Source: Pomphorhynchus laevis (Eukaryota > Acanthocephala > Palaeacanthocephala > Echinorhynchida > Pomphorhynchidae). From it: 64,000 nucleotides of DNA. Location of the stretch: NCBI GenBank assembly GCA_012934845.2, contig WNNJ02000876.1, forward strand, positions 186,001 to 250,000. Reading direction: 5' to 3'. Under the pieces are notes generated by a model. It had not been told where the DNA came from. It did no database searches and saw only the letters and a list, made by a program, of their open reading frames with translations. Shown in pieces: positions 12,601-25,825 of this stretch (position 1 is the stretch's first letter; every line of letters begins with the position of its first letter). Position numbers and translations under genes: made by a program.

Positions 12601-15600
12601 CGCTCATTTTTTATTTTAAATGAAACGCCTTCATTCGAAATGTCACACGAGCAACCGAAACGACCAATGAGTACTTTATTCTACTGATAAGTGTTGAAGA
12701 GTGCTCCATCATCCGATCCTAAAGTGTTCATCTAGAAGTGACATGGTGCCGTAAAGTCGTGAATCAAAGTATAGTATTTCAAGCAACATAATGTTCTATA
12801 AATATCCCAGAGATTAGGCGACTTGTTTTCTATAAAAGAAAATTGTCTTATCATATTAATCTCCCTATAATGCCCCTATATCCCCTTTTACATCATTTGC
12901 CCAATAAAACTCGTAAATGCCACTTTTCCCTCTTTAACTCTATTAGTTCCGTTTTTACACTTCCTATATAAAAACTCTTATTATTCAAAAAAGTAATATG
13001 GATAAATTTTAGAATGAACATTAAGGGATAAATTGATGTTAAATAGTGTAAAGGGAATAAATAAGAATTAAATTGGGTAAATGATGTAAACAGGATTAAG
13101 TATTTCTTCTTTCTCATTATATCCAAGTATATTGTATTTCTTTCTCGTTATATCCAATTATAGGTTATATTGTATTATAAAAATTTTTATATTATTTATC
13201 TGGTTTATTTTTTCCCTGGGGAAATGGATCAGATCTAGAAATACTTCAAGTGCCAAAACATTTACAAAGCTAAGATTTAATCATTGACCACAAATGGTAT
13301 TTAGATGGTGCTACACTGTCGATTTTCTATGCAGTTTGCAACTGTCGTAACACCTTTTTGCAAAGCGTACTACTCTCATCAGTCTAAATTTAAATAAAAT
13401 ATATTCATATAATTATGATTATTAATGAGTCATAATGAGTCATAATAATGACTCATTATATTTCATTTTGAGTCCTGTTAGATTACTGGAATAGTCATGT
13501 TTGAACTTAAAATCTGATTGAACTTAAAATGTTTATTAGATTAAACAAGAGTCGTATTATCTGCTGTCAATAAATCAAATTGCTAAGTATATTGTTACAG
13601 TTATTAATTACAATAAATAAAAGCCGCAAAATTAATAAAGGATACGTATAGCAGTACATGTTCTGCGAAGTACGAATGGTGTAATTCCTTTTTCCACAAT
13701 TATACATAGATATAATTCAATTTATACTTGAATTCCCTTAATTCAAGTATAATTTGTAATGTTCACAAACGCATAAAATATTTACAGTTCCTTTGAAAAT
13801 AATTACGACTTAGTAGAAAAACTGTGATCTTTACTGTATAAATGTGAAATTTTTCACTTTTTCATATAAAAAGTGAAACATGTCCAATTGTGCGCATATT
13901 CTAAGATCTATCAGTAAGCATTACTTATTTTAAAATGTGTATTTCACATGTGTTTTTTATAATAATCAAAATTGTATACATTTTAGGTGACTAGAATCGA
14001 ATCATTCAGGCAGAGGGATTTATCATGCACTATCGAAAGTAGATCTAAAATAGTCAAATGACAAAATTTGGTTCAAAGAAATTTTAACTAAATTTAATAA
14101 TTTTTATAACATAATGCTTAACTTAATTCTAAATCCGATTTCAGGAACAGATTTGACCGACTATTCTTGACCGACAATCAATTCAGCTAATTGTTTTATA
14201 TATACCGATTTTCTATTTCGCTAGTTGTATTCTTTTCGGTCAGATATACTCTAATCTCTGACAATATATTACATTACTTTTGGTTTTTACTGCAAAGGCT
14301 ACATTTGCACATCAAAAAATATACAAAAATAACATTCGATAGGGCAATCAGTAAAGGTACTCCTATGTGCCTTTTAAAGAAACATTTGATGGACATTTTC
14401 GACCATCATTTTATAAATATATGAAAATTTACGGATGCTATGTGTATCGAATATATCAATATAAAAAGCTGTGCTATCTCGGGGCTAGTATATCGGATTT
14501 TGTATGATACGAAAAAGGTACTGATTTACAAAGTACGAAACTAGCGAATATAAACAAAAGTGTTTCATTATACGTATATTACGCAAGCTATTGAGGTGTA
14601 AATATTGAGAATTTACGTTTAAATCAATCAGCTTGTCCTCAACCACTTCTACAAATTATTTTAATAAATGTTTATGTCATAAAGCTTAATAAAATATTAA
14701 ATTCATGATTTAAGTTTTATAAATGTATTTTAAATTATAAAAAAAGTTTTATTAAAACTTAGTGAACTTGGAGTGTATTCTCTTCATTGGCAAAACAACT
14801 TTATATGTGTGAATAATAATCAAAAATAATATCCAGAAATAATCAAGAATATGAAATCTGGAATAATCAACATTTTTAAATCCTTAAACATTTATTTATT
14901 AAAGCCTTTTCTTTTATTTATTTTCTTTTACTACAATATGACAACATTAAAACTTTAATATTTTAAAAATATAAAAACTTTAATTTATTAAAACCATTTA
15001 TTTTATTTATTCTCTTTTAGTACAATATGACAACATTAGAAACGTTATCAGTATATTTAAACATTCATAATCAGTCATTCATGTAAATATATGATATTTA
15101 TATAAGTACATAAATATTTATAAAATATTCATAATAAACAATCATTTCAAAATATTGATGCTATTTACATTAATTATCGAAATAAATTAGAGCAATTGCT
15201 TATAAAAGTCAATCGAATTAATATAATTGAAATACAACAATGTTACAGTCAAACTAAAAAGTATTATCATATATTCTTTGGTGTACTTTTAATATTTTAT
15301 TAAGTATTTCATATTTAGCGTCATTTAAATTTGTTAAATGATAATTTAATTGATTAAATAATATAATATGTTAAATTTACCTTTATCAAATGGTCAGCAA
15401 ATGCACTTTAGCAAATCTAGGGAGTTATCCGTTGTCACACAGAGCATGTGATATTTGTGTGGTCAGTTCTCAACTTCCTTGAAATATTTTATAAATATAT
15501 ATTTCGCCAACATTGTTTTTGGCCCTCTGAGTCGTCAATTTTTAGCTTAACAATACAAATACAATATGTCCTTCTTCACTATTTCTATCTGTTTTCAATT

Positions 15601-16374
15601 GCGTCAGCGCAAGCTGGCCGTATGGTCGATGATAAAACTACATTACTGCTATAACAAGTTGTATTTTTTCGGCTGGTCGTTGTAGTCTAGACAGTAGTGA
15701 TTCTTAAAAACGACGGCGACTATATGGTTTATACATTCAGCAGACATCTTCAATTCAATGAAAATATCGAATTTTCGTGCCTTATTATTATCAATGGAAT
15801 TGCTGAGTTTGCATAGAAATGTTAATTTGCCTGCGCTTGCCGACATGTATTAATAGCACCTTTAAAAATGTATTTTGAACTTGTGGGATCTGTAATTTTT
15901 TAAAATTATTTAATGCAAATATTTTTGATATTTGCTATATTATATTATATTTTTTATATTTAATTTTTTTTATATTCTTTTTATAAATAAAAAGTTAATA
16001 CATTTATAATATTAAATTGACGCCTAAACAACAGTAGAATAATAATTATTATTACTCCCTCCGAATTAAACGGAGAACTATCGGAGAATAACAACGAGAA
16101 TCTTATCTCGTTAAAGATTAGACAGAAGAATCTTATCATATTATTTACATATTATATATTATTCATTTAATCCACTCTATAGTCCATTTTATGTTATTTA
16201 CCCACTTAAACTTCTTGTATTACTTTAACCCTTTAATCCACCTTTGACCCTTAAATTCCATCTACACTCTTTACCCCCATTTACCTCATTTTTCATTTGC
16301 TTTACACTTTCTATCTAGAAAACTCGTCATTATTAAAAATTATCGAAAATACAATATGCAAATATTTGATTTTA
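12601..16374. other. AT-rich spacer with one C-rich repeat pair
   Basis: Mostly featureless. 12840-13090 and about 16160-16345 are locally pyrimidine-rich and share a word pattern (TTTACACTTYCTATMTA followed by AACTC and TTATTA), suggesting old copies of one repeat. The frames in these stretches (12893-13126, 14191-14424, 16297-16512) show no domain and are not called. Confidence 0.45.
15649..15846 (-). CDS. Hypothetical small ORF or exon
   Basis: A 65-codon frame starting at an ATG (MSASAGKLTFLCKLSNSID...) and ending YNLL at a TAG. It is more mixed in base composition than its AT-rich surroundings and lacks the Asn/Ile/Lys-only content of random frames here, so it could be a real short protein or an exon that reads into a chance stop. 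I do not recognise a family. No convincing splice donor or partner exon was found. Confidence 0.25.
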   Translation of the reverse strand: MSASAGKLTFLCKLSNSIDNNKARKFDIFIELKMSAECINHIVAVVFKNHYCLDYNDQPKKYNLL

Positions 16375-16470
16375 ATGATCCATTTTTCTTTATTGAATTT
16401 CGGGAGAAGGATCAAAAAAAAGAAAACTTTTAATTTTAATATTTCGCTAACTTCTGTTAGCATCATCAGA
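16375..16470 (+). repeat. Single arm of the foldback repeat
   Basis: Carries ATGATCCATT, a GGATCAAA word and TTTCGCTAACTTCTGTTAGC, the same arm as the 18476-18628 foldback but without the opposite arm. Another diverged arm lies at about 17520-17610. Confidence 0.6.
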
Positions 16471-16879
16471 AAAAAATACAATCATTTTCAAGAATTTATC
16501 AATTTTATATAAAATTTTAAAACGATCGCCTCAATTGTCATTTAAATAATGATAATTATTTACAAAAAATAATTGTAAATAATTATAAATTGTAATATTA
16601 ATTATATTGTCCTTAATACATCATTACATTATTGTCCTTATTAAAAATACGTAAACTCAGCTGAATCGATTTAACAACGAACTGTCCATACGTTTACGTT
16701 AAGGTTGTTCCTAGTTATGAAATGAAAATTATTGATTAACTATAGACAATAACTAAAGGCAGTTATTGAGTGACGCTGCACAAAAAATTCCAAGTCTTAA
16801 GTTTTGTTATCTAATCCTTAGATACATCTGTTATTTAAATTTATTGACATATTTAAATTTATTAAATTTTTATGGATAT

Positions 16880-17110
16880 TTTAAATTTATAAATATTTAT
16901 AAATGAATAATAAATAATATACTCTGTATTAGAATAGAATACTAGATAATCAAATTTCATCAGAAGTAATACGTCATAACGCGTACTTGATACGCTGTTA
17001 TGTTAGATCGGATTATAGGGGTCGAAACCTGATAACATAGCAGTTCCTCCTGATAAGCTTCATTCCTTATTATGATACATTGTTTGTTATTTATTAATCA
17101 ATTCATAAAA
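16880..17110. repeat. Palindromic PLE-end repeat
   Basis: The left part (TAATAAATAATATACTCTGT...) equals the PLE 3' tail seen at 29.69 kb. The right part, read in reverse complement, begins TAATAAATAACAAACAATGT. The two arms are inverted relatives around a centre near 17000 that holds AATACGTCATAACGCG and GGGTCGAAACCTGATAAC. It looks like a non-autonomous foldback built from PLE ends. Confidence 0.55.
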
Positions 17111-17248
17111 AATTTATTTTTTTTTATTTTAAATTTTGACTTGATATAAATATAAATTTGAAAAAAACTTATATAATTATTTATTTATTAATTATTTATT
17201 GTAGAAGCCCTTGTATTCGAGTATCGCATTATTTTTAATTTTATTTTA

Positions 17249-17299
17249 TTTACTTCATCAATGATTTGTTGGGATGAAGTAAATAACCCTTGTGGGTTA
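17249..17299 (+). other. Two-hairpin element, copy 1 of 3
   Basis: An 11-bp perfect stem TTTACTTCATC/GATGAAGTAAA with a 13-nt loop is followed directly by a 6-bp stem TAACCC/GGGTTA with loop TTGT. Copies occur at 36031-36081 and 36337-36387. Both stems are retained in all three. Function unknown. Confidence 0.7.
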
Positions 17300-18475
17300 A
17301 ACTCTGCATTGTAATAATAATTATTTATTATTAATCTTTATTTATATATCGAATAAAATACGAAGACTCATTTATTTGATCTGATTTGTTCTACAAACAA
17401 GTTATTATTGACCTGTGGAAATATAATTACAGTCAATAATGTATTTTTACTTTAAAATGTCAAAACACTTGGCAAAGCATTCAAAAAAGAAAATAAGTCA
17501 TTTTTGTAAATAGTTAATAATGATCCATTATTGATAAAGAATTATTTGAGTTGGAATAAAATAAAAGAGAAAACTATTATTTGATATTTCACTAACCTTT
17601 ATTAGTAACATATAAAATTACAATTGTAATATGTCAATACTGCAAAGTAAAATATAAGTACATGTATTTTCTTTAAGACGAGTATGCAGTGAACTAAGAT
17701 CAGTATGTACTGATGTTGGTTCATGTAATTATATATCAATTCCCGATATTCCCGATATTAACATTTACGTATTACTTATAGGTGCATTTCTGTTCTAATA
17801 GCTTTCTTGTTGATTCCAGGACGCTGAGTAAATATTTTAATTATCAAATGTATTGCTTTCCACAAGAAAGAAAATTAATTCGTAGTTTTATAGAGAAGTC
17901 AGACTAGCAAAATTAAAAAATAATTAAAACTACGAAATGTAAATTTTGGCTGGAGGAGCAGGGGCCGAAACCTTATAAAATAGCAGTTCCTCTTGATGAC
18001 CTCTATTCCTTATTCGAATACATCGTATATTATTTATTAGTCAATTCATAACAATTGACTTTTATTTTAAATTTCAATTTTAAATTTTAACTTGATTTAA
18101 AATTGTATTATGGGAAGTTGTTTTCTGCTTTTAATTTTCGGAATTGTTCTTAGAATATTTACTTTAAATCATTTTAAAATTTAATTTTATATTAAATAAA
18201 ATTTTATTTTTAGCTTTATAATTTTATCTTAATTATCGCATTGGCGGTGTTTCCGTTTCAGAATTATAAGAATTCCTGTCAAGATCACTCAATTAGTAGT
18301 TCAGATCAAATTTTCAATTATCGTAACTATTAATTGCTATATGAAACTGTAAATCAATCATAAGTGGATCAGTTTAAAAACGTCAATGCTATAACCAACT
18401 TGATATAAATCAATTATAAAAACAATCATTTATTTTAAATTGTTGATAATGATCCATTATTGATAAAGAATTATT

Positions 18476-18628
18476 GGAGCTGGATCAAAGAAAATAGTAA
18501 ATTTTTTTGATATTTCGCTAACTTCTGTTAGCATCTGTAATTCTGTAATTCATGTAATTTTGAAATTCTGAAGATGCTAACAGAAGTTAGCGAAATATTT
18601 AAAAATTACTCTTTTCTTGATCCAGCTA
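18476..18628. repeat. Foldback (MITE-like) palindrome
   Basis: Arms of about 60 bp (18476-18536 and 18572-18628) are near-perfect inverted repeats around a 35-nt spacer. Each arm itself contains a small hairpin (GCTAACTTCTGTTAGC) and ends in the word CTGGATCAA. The second segmental copy has it at 37564-37716, and single arms lie near 16.4 and 17.55 kb. No coding capacity; no clear target duplication. Confidence 0.8.
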
Positions 18629-21372
18629 CAACAGTTCTATACAATTATTTATTATTTATAATTATTTAGTGTTTAATTATTTCAATTCTATTTAAACTTA
18701 ATAGAATAAGTTAAACTTGTAACTTAATTAGTTAAGATTTGTGAAATAATACATCACCTGATTACATATAATCATTATTCTGATACATCTGTTATTTATT
18801 AATCAATTCATAAAAATTGATTTTTATTTTAAAATTTAACTTCATATAAAAAAGTGTATAAAATCTTATATAATCATTTATTATATAAATTACGTTTACT
18901 CAGTTATCTGATCTTATTTGAGGTATAATAAGAAATATAAAAAATGTTTTTTTTTAAATTCCAATTTAAAATTTTAATTTGATATAAATTATATAAATAT
19001 TACAGTAACAATTATTTATTATTTATAATTATTTAAATATTAAACAACGTTTTGAATTAATTCTCGTAATTCTGCGTTTTATTCTGCGGGATGTTTCGTT
19101 GTTAATAATTGTCGTTGAATCATATAATTAATCCTAATCACTTTTATTCATTAATTGACATATAATCCTTATTCTTATACATCGTCTGTTATTAGTCAAT
19201 TCATAAAAATTGTCTTTTATTTTAAATTTCAATTTTAAATTTTAACTTGATTTAATAATAAATTATATATAATCTTATATAATTATTTATTATCTTTATT
19301 TTTATTTATATATCATGGAAAATACGTTGACTCAGCTATCTGATTAGTCAATTTTTCTTTTTTGTATTATCAAACTTGTGGAGTATTTTTAAAAGATCAA
19401 CTTTAAAAGGATTAAACGTAAACTATTCACAAAACTATTCTCAATTATTAAACTATTCTTGCTGAGGCCACCGTAGATGCCGGCGGATTTTTTCTATAGC
19501 ATTTTGTAATGCCAGATTATGTCGAGGTCAAATTGGATTTCTCAGTTGCATTTAACTGCCTGAGCAGAGCTGAGATGTTGCGATGCGTTCAGGGCAAGTT
19601 TCCAAGCATATCCTGTTTCGTCAAGCGTGCTACAGTAGCCGATCGTGACATTTCCACGGAGATCACTCTATAGACTCACTGGAGAGTGTTCAACAGAGAG
19701 ATTCCATTGGCCCCTTTCAATTTTCGCTCATAATCATTGAAATCGCAGGCGGGGAAAATCCCCTTTCCGGGTCTAATTCATGGATGATTGTACATTGGGC
19801 GGGCCAATAGAAGATATTGTGACCGATATTCGCCTTATTCAGATCCTGGGAAAATCTTGGATTGGAGCGCAACCTATCGAAGCGAGAGATAATAGCAAAG
19901 GGCCAAAGTACAAAAGACGCCTTGTCAGATAAGCTGCACGACAGAATTGTTATTGATCATGAAAATACAGCATTATTAGAATCATCAATTTACTCAGTTG
20001 CATCTGGATAGTTTTATCTCCAGATAAAAATTAGTCAAATCGCGTCTGACAAAACTCTCCAGGCAGGATGCTACTTTTCTTTTAAGAAACTGTTACAATA
20101 TTCCTAAGCTTACATATCTTTTACGATCTGCTCCGTGTTTCTAAGCTAACTCCTCAAAGACACAATGAAACGTTTTGCGATACTTTTTAATTGGTTATCA
20201 ACATGACAGTGAACGCAACACATGTGAATGAGCAATTCTTCCCGCTAAATATGACGGAATCGAAATTTGACAATTCGAGAAACTTTACAACCCGCGTGCA
20301 TTTACTTCTGAATGTCTACCAACAAACTCTCTTGTGCGATTTTAGGAGATCATTCCTTCTCAATAGGAGAAACGCATGAAGAACTGCTCGCTAAGGCTAC
20401 TAACAGCTTGTCGACTTTAACGTCGAGTGAGATGCCAAAATAAAATATATCCCAAATATGATGGTATCACCTAGTTTATTAAAAACGCCAACGTGACCTT
20501 CTATCGAGTTCGCTCTATTCTGAAAACAAATCCCGCATCTAAGCCGCTGCTTTACCACATTTCGGAGATTTCCTCAACGCTCTACTCATTACCGCAGTGT
20601 GAACAAATATGAGCGACCGTAGCTGCTCAATAGTAATTGCACTGAGGAGGCTAGGAATTTGTTTCCTTCAACCCTATACTTGTAAATGCGGCGTAACGAC
20701 TACTGTTTATATTTGTTAACATTAATATTGCTTGATATATACAGATTAATTGATTGATGCATGTCATTGATTAATACAGATTAATCACTGCTTGATATAT
20801 ACAGATTAATTGATTGATTAATTAATTGATTGATTAATACAGATTAATCAATAACTGATCATGCAAACTGAAGAAATTAAGAATTACTAAAAATTAAGTA
20901 ATTTTAGTTCTAAATCGTGAAATGGAGGAGCTTCCTCCGCTTAAGAAACTCGTGAATCTGGTTAACATTACCACATAATTCCAATGCGAAAAAAAAACAG
21001 TATTTCAACGAATTTCTGAGAAAATTTATTAATACACAACCTAATAGAGTTATGATTAACTCTGTAAAGTGATGAATAACTACTACAAGATATCCTTCGT
21101 ATCCTCGGACTTAGCCACCTCTTTTGCTAAGTTCTTCAAAGAAAATTGTTTCCAAAAAGAAACTATAGTATCAAAGCATGTTATGCCGTCAGTAAAGATT
21201 ACTAATATTATCCTCGACCTAGAAAAAGAAGATATCGCATAACTTCAAAGGCGTTAGTTCCTTTCAAAACATTATATTAAAAACCAAAGACGACCAAACT
21301 CTTCCTATTGCATTCGCAAATACCAAAGAGGACAATCCCCCTCTCTTTTCTAATGCAGCATTCAATCCTTTT

Positions 21373-21717
21373 ATGGGTTGCAATCTAAACGTTACAATTG
21401 CAAGTCCGAACAATCTTACATGTCCACATTGTAGCAGGTGTCATATGTGGGAACACTGGAACCGGACCTGTGGTAGGATGAAGAAATGCGAAGTGTGTGG
21501 ATCTGATGAATCCGTCCATGATACTCAATTCCAACTAGCCCAAAAATGCACGAATTGCGGACTTGAACATTCTGCGTGGTCAAGAAAATGTTCAGCATTC
21601 AAGGATTATGTGACAATACATACAGTGAAGAATAATGTCTACTTTCCCTCCTTAACACCAAATTCAGTGTGTAACTCATCTGGACCTAATATATACGAAA
21701 TATTCAACTTTTTTTGA
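21373..21717 (+). pseudogene. LINE ORF1 zinc-knuckle region
   Basis: The frame shows a run of CCHC-like knuckles: CPHCSRCHMWEHWNRTC, then CEVCGSDESVHD, then CTNCGLEHSAWSRKC and AF. This triple knuckle is the usual C-terminal end of ORF1 nucleic-acid-binding proteins in Jockey and I elements, which coat the RNA. Only about 75 recognisable residues remain in this frame; the upstream ORF1 part is broken up over 20.2-21.3 kb. Confidence 0.8.
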
Positions 21718-22139
21718 ACACTCCAACTAGAAACAACTCGATCGATTGAATTACGGATTTCCAGTTTGGCAAATACACCCTCTAAGCCTTCCATAATATC
21801 TCTTTCTGTTGCTAAATTTTCAAAGAAGAGAACAAAATCAAATTCTTCAAAGAGGAGATTCACCTCCTCTTCCAAGAAACCAATCCTGCCTTCTTCTATA
21901 ACAATGACTCCTATTACAATTATCAAGTAGAATGTAAACCTATGAAGATTGGCAGATGGGGTCACAATAAGAAATGAAGAAACCACCCGTGGGCAAGTGT
22001 CTCTAACTTGTCCGGCTGGGTGTGGGAAGGGCAACCTTCTCACCTCCGGTTCTGACTCGGAGGAGGCATCCCACTCCAGCTAACTAAACACAATGCAAAG
22101 TAAATAAGATCCTTTTTCACTGAATATCTTTAGTGGAAT

Positions 22140-24236
22140 TCGGGAGGTGCTTCTGCCCTTCGCATTCTATCTGGTAGAGATGGAGATGTTATAGTCCTTC
22201 AAGAGACGCGGTCTATCCGTCTCCCCAGGACATTACTCGATTTATCCCTTAAGCACATTTACACCCACTATACTTCGTACATAACCCCACCTCACTCCTC
22301 TTCATCTCAACGTCTTTCAACCTGGTAAAGATATCCTCAAGATCATCCCTCTTACTTAACTATTCTTGTTCAGCCCTGTCTTGTTTAGCTATATCGCTCT
22401 ATAAAAACGGTAAACGCATCAGCATAGCCAATATCCATATCCGGCCAGGAAAAATTCACAATGACCTTGACCTCCTGAATCGTATATTGGGTAGCGGTTA
22501 TGACATGTTACTTGGTGACTTCAACTACAGAACTGGTCGTTGGATTAATGCAGCAAACCGCAGAACCATTAACGACTATCTTATTCACAAACCACTTTCA
22601 CCCACCTTTCATTCGTCAACAACTAATTCTTTCATCGACATATTACTGCTTCAAAAGAAATGTTTGTTGAAACTCATCTGTACTGAGCAGTCGCGCTAAC
22701 ATCAGACAACTTCTCATGACCTTATTCGCCAGCGGATAGAGGAAGATACGTTGCTTAGAAGGAGGTTTCACTTTGATCCCATCAGAGTGGCCTTCCTTTC
22801 AGGCAGCTATCCAACTCTTCCCTAGAATTAGTAATGAGAGCTTGACCTTATTTAATTCCTACATTTCATCGCAAGCTAAAGCGTTGCTTTCGACCACCTA
22901 TAAAGGTTGCATATACAATCCCACTCCAACAAAACTCAAGTCCTCGCTAAAATGCTACATCTTCCCAATCTTTGTTTCCGCCAGAAAGGTATTCTCGAAT
23001 GAATACTATAGCTCTAGATATAGGTTCCAGCTGAACAGGGATATTGCAAGCATTGCTCACCTTAACCTTTCTCAGGCTTCCTTCTGGAAGATATTCAAAA
23101 AGGAGAAGTTTGTTTGCTGGAATGATAGAGCCCTTGTTTTGATTGTTAGCATAAATCTTGACAAAGTTTTAGAGGAGTCACTATCCTTACATAATTATTG
23201 AGCCATATAATCTTCCCAACCAATCCCGCCTTGGTGTGACTTCAGGAGTAGGGATCTATCTGTCACAGATATCCTTAACTCCTGGGGCCACTTCCGGGCA
23301 CCTCTAGAACCCACGCGATATTGCTGGCATAGATATTAGCCGACGTCTGTTTTACTCAAAAAGAAATCGATTTCATGTCCTAAAGATCTGCGGCCTATTT
23401 CGATTCAAAACTCCTCCATCTTCATTTACGAAAAAGCGCTTGCGCGTAAAATCCGCGACCATCTATGTAAGCGAAATTTAATCCCACCAGGTTTTCATGG
23501 GTACGTAAAAGATCGCACGGTCCATACAGCAATAGGTGAAGTGCATCAGTTTTAACAAGATGACAGTCATCAGCTTGCTGTGGCTGTCTTTCTTCACTTT
23601 ACTTCTGCATTTGACCGTATTTCCATTCCTTTTGTTTTCTCTTCTCTCATGTCCCTTGGGTTGCCTGAGAGAATTGTTAACAGGGTGGAAATATTGTTGT
23701 ATACCAAGCGATTTTTCTACGAAGACGACCCTGATGCACGTCAGTTCTACCCTATTACGGGTGTGCCTCAAGGATCCCCACTTTTTACAATTTTGTATCT
23801 TGCTGCCTCCATTATACTCTACAAAAAATTAAACGCGATCAACATATTGAGGGATACGCTGATGATTTACCAGCCCTGTTCTCTGGACGCAGGCGCAAAG
23901 ATGTAATCTCTGGCATCATGCGTTTCTTTTTAAGATTAAAAGACCAGCTACCCATACCCAATCTTGTTTTAAACTCCTCTAAATCACAGGTAGTAGTCTT
24001 TTATGGCGCCGCTACTAATAAAAAAGAAACTTAAGAGATTAGCACTCTCTGCACTTTACTCCATTTTGCAGCCTCAACCACTCCCTATATTCTCGAGTCG
24101 AGTAAAATATCTGGGGTTCACTATTACGGTGAACTGGTCAACGAAAGCTGACCTGGATAGACTCAAACGTATCCTAAAGAAAGCTAGGTGGGCCCTGAAT
24201 CGGACTCAGAATCTGTCATTAAATGGGACAACCTAA
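22140..24236 (+). pseudogene. LINE ORF2 remnant: APE endonuclease and RT
   Basis: Fragments in changing frames. Around 22165 is GDVIVLQETR, typical of the N-terminal APE motif with its catalytic Glu. At 22500 is MLLGDFNYRTG (APE GDFN box), and at 22620 is SFIDILL. From 23580 RT motifs appear: LHFTSAFDRISIPFVF (box with the first catalytic Asp), TGVPQGSPLFTILY, then RVKYLGFTI in the thumb region (24003-24236). The FADD box is not intact. Dead copy. Confidence 0.8.
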
Positions 24237-24574
24237 GTGTGCCTCTGGGGTAATTGGGCTATCTTGGGATTAGTCTTCTTTTCAATCGGACTCATCCAGA
24301 GCAAAGACTAAGGTTTCTCAAGCTCTTCATCTCGCGATTACTGAGCATAATTCGCTTCGATTGAATTCTTCGGAAAGTGTGAGACCCCGGGTGGTTTAGT
24401 CGGAGAGCGGCGTGTTAGATTGGCTGGAGGGCTCAGATCTATGTGTACCTTAGGCCGGACACAATGAATACTCCATTAACTACTGGACTGACTTTGTTTT
24501 CTGTTACCTTTTTCTTCATGTTTTTATTTTTAATGGTTATATAGTTGTTAACAAAATCCTTATTATTACTACTG

Positions 24575-25110
24575 TTTTGGACCCACATGGGCTTGACTAC
24601 CCACGCAAAACATATCTCGTCATAGCCGTCACAGCGATGTGAACGGAATTATCCGCATGGTTCTAGTGACAGCCGGTTTCTCAAGTCGGTTGGAACCGAG
24701 CGGTATTTGTTGAAATAATGAAAATCATCCTGACAAGTGCACGTTGGTTCCCTGTTCTGGAGGCGAGTAGCTAGTCTGGGCTGTCACGTGTGTAAACACT
24801 TTGACCAAGAGTTACCAGCAAATGGTCACACAGCGCAGGCACTGCAGCAGCCTCGGCTGAAGTTAAAAAACGAAGGAAACATGCATGTCTCGACGAATGG
24901 ACAAATGTTTTCGAACCAGTGGCAATAGAGTCCTAAGGTGCGATCGGCCCGTACACCACTAAATTTTTGGATGAACTTGGCAGGCGATTGAATGGGAGTA
25001 CTGACGAACGTCGATCGGCGTAGTTTCTATTCCAAAGACTAAGTGTGGCAGTTCAACGATGCAGCGCTGCATTATCGAGGAGAGCATGCAAGATTGCGAT
25101 TAAGAAAGAA
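24575..25110 (+). mobile_element. RLE-type LINE 3' fragment (family B)
   Basis: Encodes the C-terminus of the same protein family as the 51.1-53.9 kb copy. In sequence: FSSRLEPSG, then VWAVTCVNTL (restriction-like endonuclease strand, with Ala where the family has Asp), RRKHACLDEWTN, IGPYTTKFLDELGRRLNGST and RLSVAVQRC. The order matches the 53.3-53.7 kb endonuclease and the shared RLE tail (an F-x-x-x-L-G-R-R stretch, then a Q-R-x-S-x-A-x-Q-R motif). The fragment is 5'-truncated and lies directly against the end of the I/Jockey LINE. Confidence 0.75.
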
Positions 25111-25825
25111 ACTTTATTGATCTCCCTTGAAATGTTTCTTGTATATTTTTTTCTCAAATTGGGTTTAAACATTTTATAAATTTATAATTTTGTTACTGAA
25201 CTTCTGCGCTCCAGAGAAAATATATTTGAACCCAAATTTGTTAAATAATTGCCTTTTAAAACTCAAACAATTAAAAAATTATTTTAGATCTAAACAAAAA
25301 AATAGCTACCAATCAAGATCTTTAATAAATTTTTCATTCGATCTTTTAATAATGTCTATGTTTATTATCATTATAATGTTGGTCGATTTGAATTATATGC
25401 ATTAATTAGATGTTTGCAGAATTTATAGTTGCGTTGGATGTATTCAATTTTAATTTTAATGTTATTATCTCTTATTGATACTTATGAAAAATTCGTGAGC
25501 TCAATAATTTAATACTAATCTCAGCAACCAGCGGAGCGTAGGTCTTTGAATGTTTTAATGATTCTTTTAGCCATTTAAGCACATTCTTCGTTGATTTTTC
25601 ATACTTCTAAGACAAAAATTCTTTCATCAAATTCGATTTGAAAAATGTTTGTTGAATTGACACGTTAGAAATGCACCATCAATCAGCAAAATCGTTGATT
25701 ATTAGTATGATATGCTATACAATATGTTCCTAGGCATTTTATACGATGTAAAAATAAAAGATTTCAAGTTTTTACTTATAACACAAATTAATATATTTTC
25801 ATTGTACTACCAAAACACATACACT
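25111..25825. other. AT-rich spacer, 3' flank of the host gene
   Basis: Lies beyond the last coding exon of the minus-strand host gene. The plus-strand frame at 25190-25405 shows no domain and is not called. Confidence 0.5.

Larger units (their letters stand above)
17040..19896. repeat. Segmental duplication, copy 1
   Basis: This block of about 2.86 kb recurs at 36130-38983 in the same orientation. I count only about ten to fifteen substitutions plus a few single-base indels in homopolymers, so identity is above 99 percent. It contains several tandem or diverged units of the PLE-end repeat, a two-hairpin element (17249-17299), a foldback (18476-18628) and, from about 19380, the 5' part of the LINE that continues to 24.6 kb. 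The right border (AGATAATAGC) lies inside that LINE, so the copy was made by DNA duplication rather than by LINE insertion. Confidence 0.92.
19380..24570 (+). mobile_element. I/Jockey-type LINE, decayed
   Basis: A GC-richer block with the order of an APE-type LINE: a 5' leader (19380-19900, also seen at 38.5-39.0 and in part at 42.4-42.56 kb), an ORF1 region with zinc knuckles (21373-21717), an APE-type endonuclease (about 22150-22700) and RT (about 22770-24236). The RT piece VPQGSPLFTILY and the knuckle pattern fit the Jockey/I group; the exact clade is not resolved. It has many stops and frameshifts and is long dead. The 3' end is near 24570, where an RLE-type LINE fragment begins. 20.4-21.3 kb is probably the N-terminal part of ORF1. 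Confidence 0.8.

Noticed and set aside
24384-24440. GGTTTAGTCGGAGAGCGG as a tRNA or tRNA-derived SINE head
   Set aside because: It resembles a box A, but no box B or cloverleaf follows, and it lies within the 3' part of the I/Jockey LINE.
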